Assembly: GCF_900188485.1 (NCBI RefSeq) | Contig: NZ_FZPH01000008.1 | Location: forward strand, 186,001 to 250,000 | DNA length: 64,000 nucleotides | Direction of reading: 5' to 3' | From: Asanoa hainanensis | GTDB taxonomy: Bacteria; Actinomycetota; Actinomycetes; Mycobacteriales; Micromonosporaceae | In this document: positions 1 to 8,586 of the stretch, piece by piece | Layout: each line of letters starts with the position of its first letter | Position numbering within the stretch: the stretch's first letter is position 1 | Notes under the pieces: model-generated | Told to the model about the DNA's origin: nothing | Seen by the model: the letters and a program-made list of their open reading frames with translations, nothing else | The model's database searches: none | Position numbers and translations under genes: made by a program

Positions 1-784
1 GGTCGCCCGAACCGGCCAACAGGTGACTGGCCGAGCCTAGTACGTGGCCGGCGAGCGGCCGGTCACCCGCGGCCGCCGCCGCGCCCAGCGCCGCCCGATA
101 AGCGGACAGCGCGCCGAGCGGATCGCCCGCGTCGGCCAGCGTCCAGCCGCGGAGCTGGGCGACCTCGGCCCGCAGCCGGGCCGCTCTGCGGGTCAGGGTG
201 GCGCCGGCCGGCGGCGTCGTCGCCTGGGCGGTGGCTGCCCCGAGCCGCTGCACCGCGCTGGCCAGGTCGGCCCCGCCGAGCACGTCGTCGAGGCGGCGGG
301 CCGCGACCAACCGGGCGGTCACCTCGGCGACGGTCGGCCGTTCGCACCAGGCGGTCGCCGGAGGAGCGGCTCGCGGCGGCCCGATCAGCGGCGGTGGGTC
401 GCCGGCGAGCCACGTGTGCGCGAGCCCGAGCAGGTCGAGCCCGACCCGGTCACGGCTCTCCGGCCGCCCGGGGCCGGCCTGCCCGGGCGCGGCCAGGCGG
501 TGGCGCAACCGGCTGCGCTCGGCCGCGGCCGCGAGGCCGTCGACCGGCGTGTCGAGCACAGCGGCGAGCCAACCGAGCCAGAAGTCGGCCGGCAGTCGAT
601 CCTCGCGCTCCCAGCGGCTGACCTCGTGGCGGGTCACGGTCGGGCTGCCGGAGGCGGCGCAGAGCTGCTCGGCCAGCCGGAGCTGGCTCCAGCCCCGGCG
701 TAACCGCAGCTGAGCCAGGTAGGGACCGAACGGCGGACGCGGACCGGCCGCGTCGAACGGGTGCGGTGGCGACGCGGACATCAT
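1..784 (-). CDS. XRE-family helix-turn-helix regulator (partial, runs off the left edge)
   Basis: The minus-strand frame opens at tandem ATG codons (784, 781) behind a purine-rich GGGGAGGG ribosome site and stays open to the window edge, so the C-terminus is missing. Residues about 17-70 form a Cro/C1-type HTH: the start FGPYLAQLRLRRGWSQ is typical of XRE proteins, and HEVSRWERED marks the recognition helix. The remaining roughly 190 residues are Ala/Leu/Arg rich and helical, like the TPR-type sensor part of actinobacterial XRE regulators, but I recognise no ligand domain. It diverges from metF. The target is unknown; autoregulation from the shared intergenic region is an inference. Confidence 0.75.
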   Translation of the reverse strand, partial: MMSASPPHPFDAAGPRPPFGPYLAQLRLRRGWSQLRLAEQLCAASGSPTVTRHEVSRWEREDRLPADFWLGWLAAVLDTPVDGLAAAAERSRLRHRLAAPGQAGPGRPESRDRVGLDLLGLAHTWLAGDPPPLIGPPRAAPPATAWCERPTVAEVTARLVAARRLDDVLGGADLASAVQRLGAATAQATTPPAGATLTRRAARLRAEVAQLRGWTLADAGDPLGALSAYRAALGAAAAAGDRPLAGHVLGSASHLLAGSGD

Positions 785-1022
785 GGACCCTCCCCGAAGC
801 AGCGGTGCACGCCTGTGGCCCCCGGATGCCGCGAACGGCACCCCACGCGCCGACCAACGGACCGTGGTGTCGGCCCGCGGCGCGTAGAACATATGTACCC
901 CTCGGGTGCGACGTTTTCCCGTCCCCATCCCGTCGGCAACGCCGTCACCAGCGCGAACGCGCGTTATCCACAGGCGCCCGGTGCGGCGACCAGCAAGACC
1001 ACCCAGCCGGTACGCTCGACCC
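785..1022. other. divergent intergenic region between the XRE gene and metF
   Basis: This 238-bp region should hold promoters for both flanking genes. Its one AT-rich patch is AGAACATATGTACC at 886-899, which contains the 8-bp palindrome ACATATGT and resembles an actinobacterial SOS box (GAAC N4 GTTC) with one core mismatch. It could equally be an XRE operator. The metF -10 lies at its right end. I see no gene here. Confidence 0.4.
1011..1016 (+). promoter_or_regulatory. -10 box of metF, leaderless type
   Basis: TACGCT fits the actinobacterial TANNNT -10 and ends 6 nt before the GTG at 1023, so transcription should begin at or next to the start codon. No ribosome site lies in the 6-nt gap. 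No convincing -35 is visible. Confidence 0.5.
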
Positions 1023-1940
1023 GTGGCGCTCGGACTCCCCTCGATCCTTCCGGGATCGCAACCATCGATCGGTGACCTGATCCGCGAGGCAGGCCCGACG
1101 TTCTCGTTCGAGTTCTTCCCGCCCAAGACACCCGAAGGCGAGGTGCAGCTGTGGCGGGCGATCCGCGAGCTCGAGCCGCTACACCCGTCCTTCGTCTCGA
1201 TCACCTACGGCGCGGGCGGCACCACCCGCGACACCACGGTGTCGGTCACCGAGCGGGTCGCGACCGAGACGACGCTGCTTCCGATGGCCCACCTGACCGC
1301 CGTCAACCACTCGGTCGCCGAGCTACGCAACGTGATCGGCCGGCTGGCCGCGGCCGGCATCCGCAACATCCTCGCGGTGCGCGGCGACCCGCCCGGCAAC
1401 CCCAACGGCGAGTGGGTGCGCCACCCGGAGGGCGTCGACTACGCCGAAGACCTGGTCAAGATCATTCGCGAGTCGGGTGACTTCTGCGTAGGCGTCGCGG
1501 CGTTCCCGTACAAGCACCCGCGCTCGGCTGACATCGCCAGCGACACCGACTTCTTCATCCAGAAGTGCCGCGCCGGCGCCGACTTCGCGATCACCCAGAT
1601 GTTCTTCGACGGAGACGACTACCTACGCCTGCGCGACCGCGTGGCCGCCGCAGGCTGCGACACCCCGATCCTGCCCGGCGTGATGCCGGTGACCCGGATG
1701 AGCACCATCGCCCGCTCCGAGCAGCTGTCCGGTGCGCCGTTCCCGCCCGCGCTGGCCGAGCAGTTCGCCCGGGTCGCCGACGACGCCGACGCGGTGCGCA
1801 AGCTCGGCATCGAGCAGGCCAGCGAGATGTGCGCCCGCCTGCTCGCCGAGGGCGTGCCGGGCATCCACTTCATCACCCTCAACCGGTCAACGGCGACCCG
1901 CGAGGTATGGCAGCACCTACGGGTCGACGCCGGCGTGTGA
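1023..1940 (+). CDS. metF: methylenetetrahydrofolate reductase
   Basis: Reduces 5,10-methylene-THF to 5-methyl-THF with FAD and NAD(P)H, supplying the methyl group for methionine synthesis. The 305 residues are the normal bacterial length. Family hallmarks are [10 protein letters not shown] near the N-terminus (catalytic Glu region), [16 protein letters not shown], and ITQMFFD in the TIM-barrel flavin site. An upstream extension to 906 stays open, but it is Arg/Pro rich and unlike MetF, so GTG 1023, preceded at 6 nt by a -10 box, is preferred. The CDP-alcohol transferase follows after 30 nt and may be co-transcribed. Function is near certain; the exact start is less so. Confidence 0.93.
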   Translation: MALGLPSILPGSQPSIGDLIREAGPTFSFEFFPPKTPEGEVQLWRAIRELEPLHPSFVSITYGAGGTTRDTTVSVTERVATETTLLPMAHLTAVNHSVAELRNVIGRLAAAGIRNILAVRGDPPGNPNGEWVRHPEGVDYAEDLVKIIRESGDFCVGVAAFPYKHPRSADIASDTDFFIQKCRAGADFAITQMFFDGDDYLRLRDRVAAAGCDTPILPGVMPVTRMSTIARSEQLSGAPFPPALAEQFARVADDADAVRKLGIEQASEMCARLLAEGVPGIHFITLNRSTATREVWQHLRVDAGV

Positions 1941-1970
1941 CCTCGACCGCCGATGGACGGTTGAGCTGAC

Positions 1971-2648
1971 GTGGGCACACGGCTGGGTTGGCACGACTAC
2001 GCGTCCCGATGGGCGGCACTGCACGGCGGCTTCGACCCGAGACAGGCGGGCACGGTCGTCCGAGGCTGGGTCCGTCTCTCCTACGAGATCGGTTCCCGCC
2101 TCGGCCGCCTAAGGATCTCGCCGACGGCGGTCACCACGGTCGGCCTGGGCCTGTGCGCGGCCACGCCGATCGCCGCCACCCGGGCCCCGGAGGGCCTGGT
2201 CACGGCCGCGATCCTGGTCATCCTGGCCGCCGTGGCCGACAGCGTCGACGGCGCGGTTGCCGTGGCCACCGACCGCACGACCCGCCTGGGCTACGTCTAC
2301 GACTCGGTCGCCGACCGCCTGGGCGAGATCTGCTGGCTGACCGCCTTCTGGGTAGCCGGCGCCCCCGCACCGCTGGTCTTCACCGCGGGCGCGCTGTCCT
2401 GGCTGCACGAGTACATCCGCGCCCGGGCCACCGCCGCCGGCATGACCGAGATCGGCACGGTCACCGTCGGCGAACGCCCGAGCCGCGTCAGCGTCACGAC
2501 GGTCGCCTTCCTCGCCGCGGCCGGTGCCGGCGCCGTCAACCGCGACCTGACGCCGGGCACCCTGACCGTCTTTCTGGCGATCTGGATCCTCCTGGCCACC
2601 TTCGGCCTGGCCCAACTTCTGCGAGCGGTCCGCCGCCTCCTGCGCTGA
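1971..2648 (+). CDS. CDP-alcohol phosphatidyltransferase family membrane protein
   Basis: Members join a CDP-linked lipid to an alcohol (inositol phosphate, glycerol phosphate and others) in the membrane. The 225 residues contain the family signature at 90-115: D90, D93-G94, A97, G107, D111 and D115 are all present with standard spacing. The Arg that normally follows A97 is Val98 here. Several hydrophobic segments flank the motif, as expected for the six-helix fold. The start is a GTG 30 nt after metF. The substrate cannot be read from the sequence; actinobacterial paralogues make phosphatidylinositol phosphate, cardiolipin or phosphatidylglycerol phosphate. Confidence 0.8.
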   Translation: MGTRLGWHDYASRWAALHGGFDPRQAGTVVRGWVRLSYEIGSRLGRLRISPTAVTTVGLGLCAATPIAATRAPEGLVTAAILVILAAVADSVDGAVAVATDRTTRLGYVYDSVADRLGEICWLTAFWVAGAPAPLVFTAGALSWLHEYIRARATAAGMTEIGTVTVGERPSRVSVTTVAFLAAAGAGAVNRDLTPGTLTVFLAIWILLATFGLAQLLRAVRRLLR

Positions 2649-2739
2649 CACCCGACGACCGCTCCACTACCGGGCCCGCGCCACACAACCGACAAGGCGC
2701 GAACAACGACGACATCCCTCGTGCGAGGGAGCGAGCCGG

Positions 2740-3327
2740 TCAGGTCAGGCCGGCGCGTTTCAGGATGTCGATGATGACGGTTGACTTCTGGTTCGCGTAC
2801 TCGGCCATGTAGGTCACGCCCGATTGGGCTATTCGGCGTTTCTCCGCCGCGTAGCGCGATCGGTCTTCCGGGTGCGTGCGCAGCCAGTCGCGCAGGATCA
2901 GGTGGCGTAGGTGTTCGTCGCAGTCCGGCGGGAAGACGTGTACGTTGCACGGCGGGTCGAAGCCGTGCAGCGCCCGGCGTTCGTACCAGTCCGGCTCCCG
3001 GAGGCGCAGCACATAGCCCGCCGACGACAGTGCCGGCAGATAGGCGTCCTCGTCGCGCGGGTCTGTGACGACCACGTCGATGTCGATCCGGAACTTCGCC
3101 GCCATCCCCGGCACCGCGGTCGACCCGACATGGTCGACCGCCAACGCCACCAGGCCCAGCGCGGCGCGGATCCGGGTGGCGTGCCGGGCATACAACAGGG
3201 GCCAGACCGGGTCGTACGCCGAGATCATAATCGGCGCCGTCAACCGGGGTGGGTCGCCCACGTTCCGTGCGCGCAGCCACTCCTCCGTGACCGGCGGTGC
3301 GGGTGCGGGCAGCGGCGGCATGCGCAT
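2740..3327 (-). CDS. GrpB family protein (UPF0157, nucleotidyltransferase-like)
   Basis: The 195 residues match the GrpB/UPF0157 family: a YDPVWP box near residue 38, then HVGSTAVPGM, which corresponds to the GS motif of the nucleotidyltransferase fold, then FRIDIDVVV with the metal-type acidic pair, and the late HLILRDWLRTHPEDRSRY stretch. Family members are sometimes found near CoA-related enzymes, but their reaction is not established. The start used is ATG 3327 (ATG 3321 is an alternative); an upstream extension reads into crtI in another frame. It is the last gene of the carotenoid run, 10 nt after crtI. Whether it acts on carotenoids is unknown. Confidence 0.8.
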   Translation of the reverse strand: MRMPPLPAPAPPVTEEWLRARNVGDPPRLTAPIMISAYDPVWPLLYARHATRIRAALGLVALAVDHVGSTAVPGMAAKFRIDIDVVVTDPRDEDAYLPALSSAGYVLRLREPDWYERRALHGFDPPCNVHVFPPDCDEHLRHLILRDWLRTHPEDRSRYAAEKRRIAQSGVTYMAEYANQKSTVIIDILKRAGLT

Positions 3328-3337
3328 CGACAAGAGC

Positions 3338-4786
3338 CTACGCCGGGCCGATCTGCCCCGCGACGATCCGCGCCGACAGCGCCACCATCGGCAGCCCGCC
3401 GCCCGGATGGGTCGAGCCGCCGACCAGGAACAGCCCCGGAAGCGGCCCGCGGTTGGCCGGCCGCAGCAACCCGCCGGCGGTCCCGTAGATCGCCCCACCC
3501 GGCGCCGCGGCCGACGCCTCCAGCGACGCCGGCGTCAGCACCTCCCGGAACAGCACCCGGTCGCGGACGTCGACGCCGCGCGCGGCGAGCACCGCCAACA
3601 CGCGGTCCGCGTACGCCGCCGCCAGCCCCGGCCTGTTCCAGTCGACCGCACCCGGCCCGACACCGTGCCGCGGCGCGTTGACCAGCACGAACCACGCCTC
3701 GTGGCCCGCCGGGCGGACCGCCGCGTCGTCGGCGACGGTGACGAACACCGCGGGGTCGGCCGCGAGCCGCCCACCGAACACCGCGTCGAACTCCGCGTCG
3801 TAGTCGGACGGGAAGAACACCGTGTGGTGCGCCAACCCAGGCGTGCGGCCGGCGACCCCGAGCAGCAGCACGAAACCCGCCAGGCTCCGGTCGGACAGCC
3901 GGGACAGCCGGCGCGGCGTCGGCAGCAGGTCCCGGTACAGGGTCAGCGCATCCACGTTGGACACCACCACGTCGGCCGGCACGAACGACCCGTCGACCCG
4001 TACGCCGTCGACCCGACCGCCGGCCACCGAGATCGAGGTCACCGTCGCCCCCGTGCGCACCGACACGCCCAGGTCGACACACCGCGAAAGCAGCGCGTCG
4101 GCCAGCGTCCCCAACCCGCCGGGCACGTACCAACCCCCGAACGACAGTTCCGCGTACGGCACCGCCGCCAGCGCGGCCGGCGCCCGTCGGGGGTCGGCGC
4201 CGGTGTAGGTCGCGTAGCGGTCGAGCAGCATCCGCAGCCGGGGATCCCGCAGCCGCCGCAGGCCCAGGCCGCGCAGCGACTGGCCCGGGGCCACCGCGGC
4301 CAGGTCACCGAGCCGCCAGGCCAGCCCGGCCAGCGCGGCCGGCGAGTCGACCGGGCGGCGCAGGATGTCACGCCACGACGCGTCCCAGACCCGCCCGGCC
4401 CGCCGCCACAGGCCCTGCCAGTCCAAAGCCGCCTCGGCACCGAGCGCGGCGCCGATCCGCTCAGCGAACTCGGCCGGATCGGCGCACGAGTCGAGCACCG
4501 TGCCGTCGGCGAACACGTGCCGGACCACCGGGTTCAGTGGCACCAGCGGCGGGGCCACACCGCCGAGGTCGGCGAACAGCTCGTCGAACACCTGCGGCAG
4601 CGTGAGCAGGCTCGGCCCGGTGTCGAATCGAAAAACACCCTCGGGCCGTGCGACCACCCGGCGGCCGAGCTTGCCGCCGACCACCGTGGACCGCTCGTAC
4701 ACGGTGACGTGGTGTCCGGTTGCCGCGAGCCGCGCCGCGCACGCCAGCCCACCCACGCCGGCCCCGACCACGACGACCTCAGCCAC
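3338..4786 (-). CDS. crtI: CrtI-family phytoene/carotenoid desaturase
   Basis: FAD-dependent amine-oxidase-fold enzyme of 482 residues. The N-terminus has the Rossmann dinucleotide motif VVVGAGVGGLACAARLA and then VYERSTVVGGK; the C-terminus has GLFLVGGSTHPGGGLPMVAL, the CrtI-family FAD-closing motif. CrtI members introduce conjugated double bonds into phytoene or related C40 chains at the membrane. The neighbours are a CruF-type hydratase, a glycosyltransferase and a CrtA-like oxygenase, so a 3,4-desaturation or chain-end reaction is as plausible as full phytoene desaturation. crtB, crtE and a cyclase are not in this window and must lie elsewhere if the pathway is complete. Confidence 0.88.
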   Translation of the reverse strand: MAEVVVVGAGVGGLACAARLAATGHHVTVYERSTVVGGKLGRRVVARPEGVFRFDTGPSLLTLPQVFDELFADLGGVAPPLVPLNPVVRHVFADGTVLDSCADPAEFAERIGAALGAEAALDWQGLWRRAGRVWDASWRDILRRPVDSPAALAGLAWRLGDLAAVAPGQSLRGLGLRRLRDPRLRMLLDRYATYTGADPRRAPAALAAVPYAELSFGGWYVPGGLGTLADALLSRCVDLGVSVRTGATVTSISVAGGRVDGVRVDGSFVPADVVVSNVDALTLYRDLLPTPRRLSRLSDRSLAGFVLLLGVAGRTPGLAHHTVFFPSDYDAEFDAVFGGRLAADPAVFVTVADDAAVRPAGHEAWFVLVNAPRHGVGPGAVDWNRPGLAAAYADRVLAVLAARGVDVRDRVLFREVLTPASLEASAAAPGGAIYGTAGGLLRPANRGPLPGLFLVGGSTHPGGGLPMVALSARIVAGQIGPA

Positions 4787-4801
4787 GCCCGCCTCCGAGG
4801 A

Positions 4802-5923
4802 TCACAGCACCACCGGCCGGTCCCGCCACCGCAGCGCGCCGGCGCGCCGCAGCCGGTAGGAACGGACCACCAACCAGCCGAACAAGAGCACCGACACCGG
4901 CTGAGCCAGCGCGTCCGGCCACCACCTCCCGCCCGTCGCCGCCGCGCTCGCCACGCGGCCGAGCACCCCCAGGGCATAGGCCACACACCCGGCCAGCACC
5001 ACCGGCAGCGACCACGTCACCAACCCGAAGACAGTCAACAACACGGGTACGACATAAACGAGCAGCAGCAGCCCCACCACGGCCGCAGCGCCAAGAGCGG
5101 ACCCGAACGACGCCCACAGCGACTTCGTGTAGCCGGCGACGAGCGAGTCCCACGACGAGTACATCCGGCACTCCGCGACCCGCGACCCGTCGGCCAGCGC
5201 GATCCGCCCACCCGACCGTTTGACCGCCCGGGCCAGCGAGATGTCCTCCAGCACCGACGACCGCACCGCCGCATGCCCACCGGCCGCCAGGTAAGCCGAA
5301 CGATCCACCACCAGGAACTGCCCACCGGCCGCCGCCAGCGACGGCCGCGCCGAGCGCTCCAGCGCCCGCAGCGGCAGGAACGTCAGCCACGACCACTGCA
5401 ACAGCGGCTGCACGAGCCGCTCACCCCACGACCCCACGACGATGCGGGGGTACGGCGACAGCAGCCCGACGCCCGCCGAGCGCAGCAGGGCCGCCGCACC
5501 CGCGACGGCCGAAGGCGACAGCACCACGTCCGCGTCGACGAACGCCAGCACCCGGGCCGCCGGGTCGGCCGCGTCGGCGAGCTGCTGGCAGGCGTGCGGC
5601 TTGCCGAGCCAGCCCGGCGGCAGCGGCGCCCCGGTGAGCAGCCGCACGCGCGGGTCGTCGCCGGCCACCGCACGTACCACGTCTGCGGTCCCGTCGGTCG
5701 ACCCGTCGTCGAGGACCAGGATGGACAAGGGCACGCCACGCTGGCCCAGCAACGACCGCAGGCACGGCTCCACCCGGGCGGCCTCGTCGCGCACCGGCAA
5801 CAGCACCGCCACCGGCTCGGGAAAGGCCGCGTCCGAGGGGCGGCGCAGCAGCCTGGCGTTGATCGCGGCGTGCACGGCCAGGGCGCCGGCCAACAGGGCT
5901 GGCAGCCAGGCGAGCGCGCTCAC
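4802..5923 (-). CDS. family 2 glycosyltransferase, probable carotenoid glycosyltransferase
   Basis: The 373-residue membrane glycosyltransferase starts with an N-terminal hydrophobic anchor, followed by a GT-A domain: VAVLLPVRDEA, then LVLDDGSTDGTADV (nucleotide-sugar binding) and AFVDADVVL (the DxD metal motif). SSVLEDISLARAVKRSG is the acceptor-side ED motif. Three or four C-terminal helices follow. This architecture matches the CrtQ/CruC-like transferases that put sugar on hydroxylated carotenoid ends. The GTG start at 5923 overlaps the cruF stop by four bases (GTGA), implying translational coupling and a shared pathway. The sugar donor and acceptor are inferred. Confidence 0.83.
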   Translation of the reverse strand: MSALAWLPALLAGALAVHAAINARLLRRPSDAAFPEPVAVLLPVRDEAARVEPCLRSLLGQRGVPLSILVLDDGSTDGTADVVRAVAGDDPRVRLLTGAPLPPGWLGKPHACQQLADAADPAARVLAFVDADVVLSPSAVAGAAALLRSAGVGLLSPYPRIVVGSWGERLVQPLLQWSWLTFLPLRALERSARPSLAAAGGQFLVVDRSAYLAAGGHAAVRSSVLEDISLARAVKRSGGRIALADGSRVAECRMYSSWDSLVAGYTKSLWASFGSALGAAAVVGLLLLVYVVPVLLTVFGLVTWSLPVVLAGCVAYALGVLGRVASAAATGGRWWPDALAQPVSVLLFGWLVVRSYRLRRAGALRWRDRPVVL

Positions 5924-6678
5924 GTCCGTACCCGATGCAAGATCAGGGTGACGGCGAGCGGCAACGCGACCAGCCCCATGCCCAGGGCACCCCAGCCAGC
6001 CGACGCGGACAGCCCGAGGAAAGCGGCGTGGGCCAGGATGCTGGAGAAATAGGTCCACAGGTACAGCGCGTACATCGGCGCGTCCGGCCCGATGACCAGC
6101 GCGGCGGGGCCGGCCAGCCCGCTGAACACGGTCATCATCAGGATCGCGACGACCAGCCAGCCGGCGTAGTTGCCCAGCGGCACGTCCGGCACCCCGGGCA
6201 GGCTCGGCGACGGGTTCGACCAGGTCCAGTAGCCCTCGGCGACCATCTGCGGGTCGAGGAACAGGTCCCACGCGGCGAGGCCGACGCCGGCCACCCCGAC
6301 CCGCAGCGCGGTGGGCCGGACCAGCCGCACGGCCGCGAGCCAGGCCGGCCACGCCATCCAGGTCCAGGCCAGCGGGATCACCCACGGCACACCGGCGATC
6401 TTCGGACCGAGCGCCCCGGAGTACGCGTATTCGCCGAACGGCGCGCCGCTCGCCACCCCCGCCGCCTCGACGAAGAGCCCGCCTCCCGTGGTGACCACCA
6501 CCAGCACGGCCGCGACCCGTGGGCCGCGGGTCAGTGCGGCGTGGCCGACCGACAGCACGTAGCCGAGGACGACCGTCGTGACGGTGACCGCGGTGCGGGC
6601 GCCGTCATCGGTCAGTGGATAGCAGATCTGGGCGAGGATCAGCAGACCCAGCCCGTACCAGGGCAGCTTGCGGGTCAT
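5920..6678 (-). CDS. cruF: CruF-type carotenoid 1',2'-hydratase (DUF422 membrane protein)
   Basis: The 252-residue polytopic protein has about seven hydrophobic segments. It carries the DUF422 pattern: VEAAGVASGAPFGEYAYS, then IPLAWTWMAWPAW, then DLFLDPQMVAEGYWTW. Known CruF enzymes add water across the terminal psi-end double bond of acyclic carotenoids, giving the 1'-hydroxyl that a glycosyltransferase can decorate. That fits the next gene exactly. ATG 6678 overlaps the preceding GNAT stop (ATGA), and the stop overlaps the glycosyltransferase start. In Salinispora a similar gene set makes the glycosylated carotenoid sioxanthin; the product here is an inference by analogy. Confidence 0.85.
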   Translation of the reverse strand: MTRKLPWYGLGLLILAQICYPLTDDGARTAVTVTTVVLGYVLSVGHAALTRGPRVAAVLVVVTTGGGLFVEAAGVASGAPFGEYAYSGALGPKIAGVPWVIPLAWTWMAWPAWLAAVRLVRPTALRVGVAGVGLAAWDLFLDPQMVAEGYWTWSNPSPSLPGVPDVPLGNYAGWLVVAILMMTVFSGLAGPAALVIGPDAPMYALYLWTYFSSILAHAAFLGLSASAGWGALGMGLVALPLAVTLILHRVRT

Positions 6679-7229
6679 TCCCCGGACGGCGCGCGCACCG
6701 GCAGGTCCCGGCCGAGCACCGCGAAGGCCCGCTCGTCGCCGGGAAAGCGGAAGTCGCGCAGCACGTCGACGAACTCGAAGCTGCGGTAGAGCCGCCAGGC
6801 GCGGGACTTCTGCTCGTCGGCCTCCGGTGTGGACAGCAACGTGGTCGCGCCGGGCGCCATGCCGAGCAGCGCGCGCAGCTGGCGGGCCCCGACGCCGTGA
6901 CCCTGCGCGGCCGGGCGGACGTGCAGCTCGACGACCTCGAAGCAGTCGGTCAGCCAGCGCTTCCGGTGCTCCTCGCTGAGCGCGGAGCGGACCTGGTCGT
7001 GCCACCACTGACCGGCCCCGGAGACATAGCCGTAGCCGAAACCGGCCAGGTGTCCGTCGGTGGTCAGCGTGGCGACCGCGCGGAAACCGGAACGGCGCAC
7101 GTGCGTGGCGATGATCCCGCGCCGGGCCTCCATCAGCTCCGGCCGGTAACCCATCGCCTCTCCGTAGACGGCCACCACGTCGTCGAGCCGACGTGCCAGG
7201 TCGTCCGGCTTCCACGGCACCAGCCTCAT
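6675..7229 (-). CDS. GNAT family N-acetyltransferase inside the carotenoid operon
   Basis: The 184-residue GNAT-fold protein has the acetyl-CoA pyrophosphate loop AAQGHGVGARQLRALL (motif A) at about 107-122, and the beta-strand/helix order of the family around it, ending in SRAWRLYRSFEF. Both ends overlap their neighbours by four bases (ATGA), so it is translated as part of the operon. The substrate is unknown. Acylation of a carotenoid glucoside is a tempting idea, but GNATs usually acylate amines, so the position may reflect something else. An unrelated detoxification role is also possible. Confidence 0.8.
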   Translation of the reverse strand: MRLVPWKPDDLARRLDDVVAVYGEAMGYRPELMEARRGIIATHVRRSGFRAVATLTTDGHLAGFGYGYVSGAGQWWHDQVRSALSEEHRKRWLTDCFEVVELHVRPAAQGHGVGARQLRALLGMAPGATTLLSTPEADEQKSRAWRLYRSFEFVDVLRDFRFPGDERAFAVLGRDLPVRAPSGE

Positions 7230-7921
7230 GCCGGATCGCTCCTTGTCATCTGTTGCCAGCCGAGCACCCCGCGGTCACCCATGATGCCGCATACCGCGAA
7301 CCGGGCGAAAAGCTCCTCGGCGTACCAGTCGACCTGTGCCGTGCGCGCGATGGCGGCACGATGCTCCGGCTGACGGTACGCGAAGCCGACCAGATCCGTT
7401 GTGCTCCGCCACACGGTGACCGTGCCCTGCCAGCCGATCGGTGCCTCGCCGACGCCGAACCGGGCGAGCAGTCCCGGCGCGTCGCGCAGGGATGCGGCCA
7501 CCGGGGGGATGGCGCGCCAGAAGGTCGCGGCCCGCGACGGCTTCAGGCGGGCCCGGGTCAGGGCGAGGACCATTCCGTCGGTACGGGTGGTTTGTGTTTT
7601 TTGGAAGGGTTGGTGGCCGCTCCAGGTGCCGCGGCTGGCGATGGGTTCCAGGTCGACTCTCGCGTGCGCCGTGCTGAGGTCGGTCCAGCTCTCGATGGCT
7701 CGTGGCGTTTTGTCTTTTTCGTGTACGAGCAGGGCCGCCCAGCGGGTGGCGTCGACGTCGCCGGGGCCGAAGCCGGTGCCGGTGCCCGTGCCGAGCAGCT
7801 TCGCGAAGCGGACGCCGGGGTGGCGGCGGAGGCGGGCGCGGTCGGTCGCCATCCGGGCGAGCACGTGCGGGATCTTCCGCGTGGGGACCCGCCAGACGTG
7901 CAGGGTGACGACCGTGTCCAT
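7226..7921 (-). CDS. CrtA-like (spheroidene monooxygenase family) protein
   Basis: The 231-residue protein resembles the CrtA/spheroidene monooxygenase family. Matching blocks are FAKLLGTGTGTGFGPGDVDA, ATFWRAIPPVAASL, then FGVGEAPIGWQGT, FAYRQPEH and WYAEELFARFAV near the C-terminus. CrtA proteins use haem and O2 to introduce keto groups at the C-2 position of acyclic carotenoids. The match is in overall pattern rather than in a proven catalytic motif. It is the first of five coupled genes (CrtA-like, GNAT, cruF, glycosyltransferase, crtI), which supports a carotenoid substrate. Many actinobacterial homologues are simply annotated as monooxygenases. Confidence 0.75.
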   Translation of the reverse strand: MDTVVTLHVWRVPTRKIPHVLARMATDRARLRRHPGVRFAKLLGTGTGTGFGPGDVDATRWAALLVHEKDKTPRAIESWTDLSTAHARVDLEPIASRGTWSGHQPFQKTQTTRTDGMVLALTRARLKPSRAATFWRAIPPVAASLRDAPGLLARFGVGEAPIGWQGTVTVWRSTTDLVGFAYRQPEHRAAIARTAQVDWYAEELFARFAVCGIMGDRGVLGWQQMTRSDPA

Positions 7922-7955
7922 CGCGCCCAGTCTCCACCGTCTCGTTTCGGGGTGG

Positions 7956-8447
7956 TCAGGCGACGTCGGTGACGGTGCCCCCGGTTAGTCGCTCGAGCTC
8001 GGCCGGGGTGATCGGGAAGACGGCGTGCGCGATGCCGCCGGCGGCCCAGACCTCTTCGAACGAGAACAGGGCGGTGTCGACGAGGGTACGCATGGCGGGG
8101 CGGCCCGGGTGGACGGGCGCGACGCCGCCGATCACCTGGCCGCTGTGTTCGCGGACGAAGTCGGGGTTGGCGCGGCGGACCTTCTCGATGCCGTGCTCCT
8201 TGGCCACCCGGGCGGTGTCGACCCGGTGCGCGCCGCTGGTGAGCACCAGCAGCGGCGCGCCGTCGGCGTCGAAGACGAGCGAGTTGGCGATCTGGCCGAC
8301 TTCGACGCCGAGCTGTTCCGCGGCCGCCGCGGCGGTGGGCGCGGCGGCCGGCAGCATCCGGACCTGGCTGGGCTGGCCGGCGGCGTCGCGGGCACCGGCG
8401 GCGTCGAGCGCGTCCTGGACGGCGCGGACGTTGGGATGCGGTTGCAT
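7956..8447 (-). CDS. YbaK/EbsC-family aminoacyl-tRNA deacylase
   Basis: The 163-residue single YbaK domain contains AEQLGVEVGQIANSLVF, the FDADGAPLLVLTSGAHRVD core with TSG, then GQVIGGVAPVHP and TLVDTALFSFEEVWAAGG. Family members hydrolyse mischarged tRNAs such as Cys-tRNA(Pro) or Ala-tRNA(Pro) in trans. Subfamily (YbaK, ProXp-ala or other) cannot be fixed by eye. It lies 34 nt upstream of the CrtA-like gene on the same strand, so it could lead that transcript, but there is no functional link. It diverges from the SOS-controlled mutasome operon. Confidence 0.85.
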   Translation of the reverse strand: MQPHPNVRAVQDALDAAGARDAAGQPSQVRMLPAAAPTAAAAAEQLGVEVGQIANSLVFDADGAPLLVLTSGAHRVDTARVAKEHGIEKVRRANPDFVREHSGQVIGGVAPVHPGRPAMRTLVDTALFSFEEVWAAGGIAHAVFPITPAELERLTGGTVTDVA

Positions 8448-8586
8448 CGGGACACGTTCTCACGCCGTGCGGCAGTTCGCTTCTCGTTTCCACGTGGTGG
8501 CGTTCGCGCTGGTCGGCGACGTGTTGGGGGTCGGCGGCGGGTGCCGGGGAACATCAGCCGACATGAGCGCGCGGCGCGTTGCTTTT

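Noticed and set aside
3065-6052. A 995-codon open frame on the plus strand across the carotenoid operon
   Set aside because: Its composition is Arg/Gln/Pro/His rich without domains, and the minus-strand genes in the same place are clear family members.
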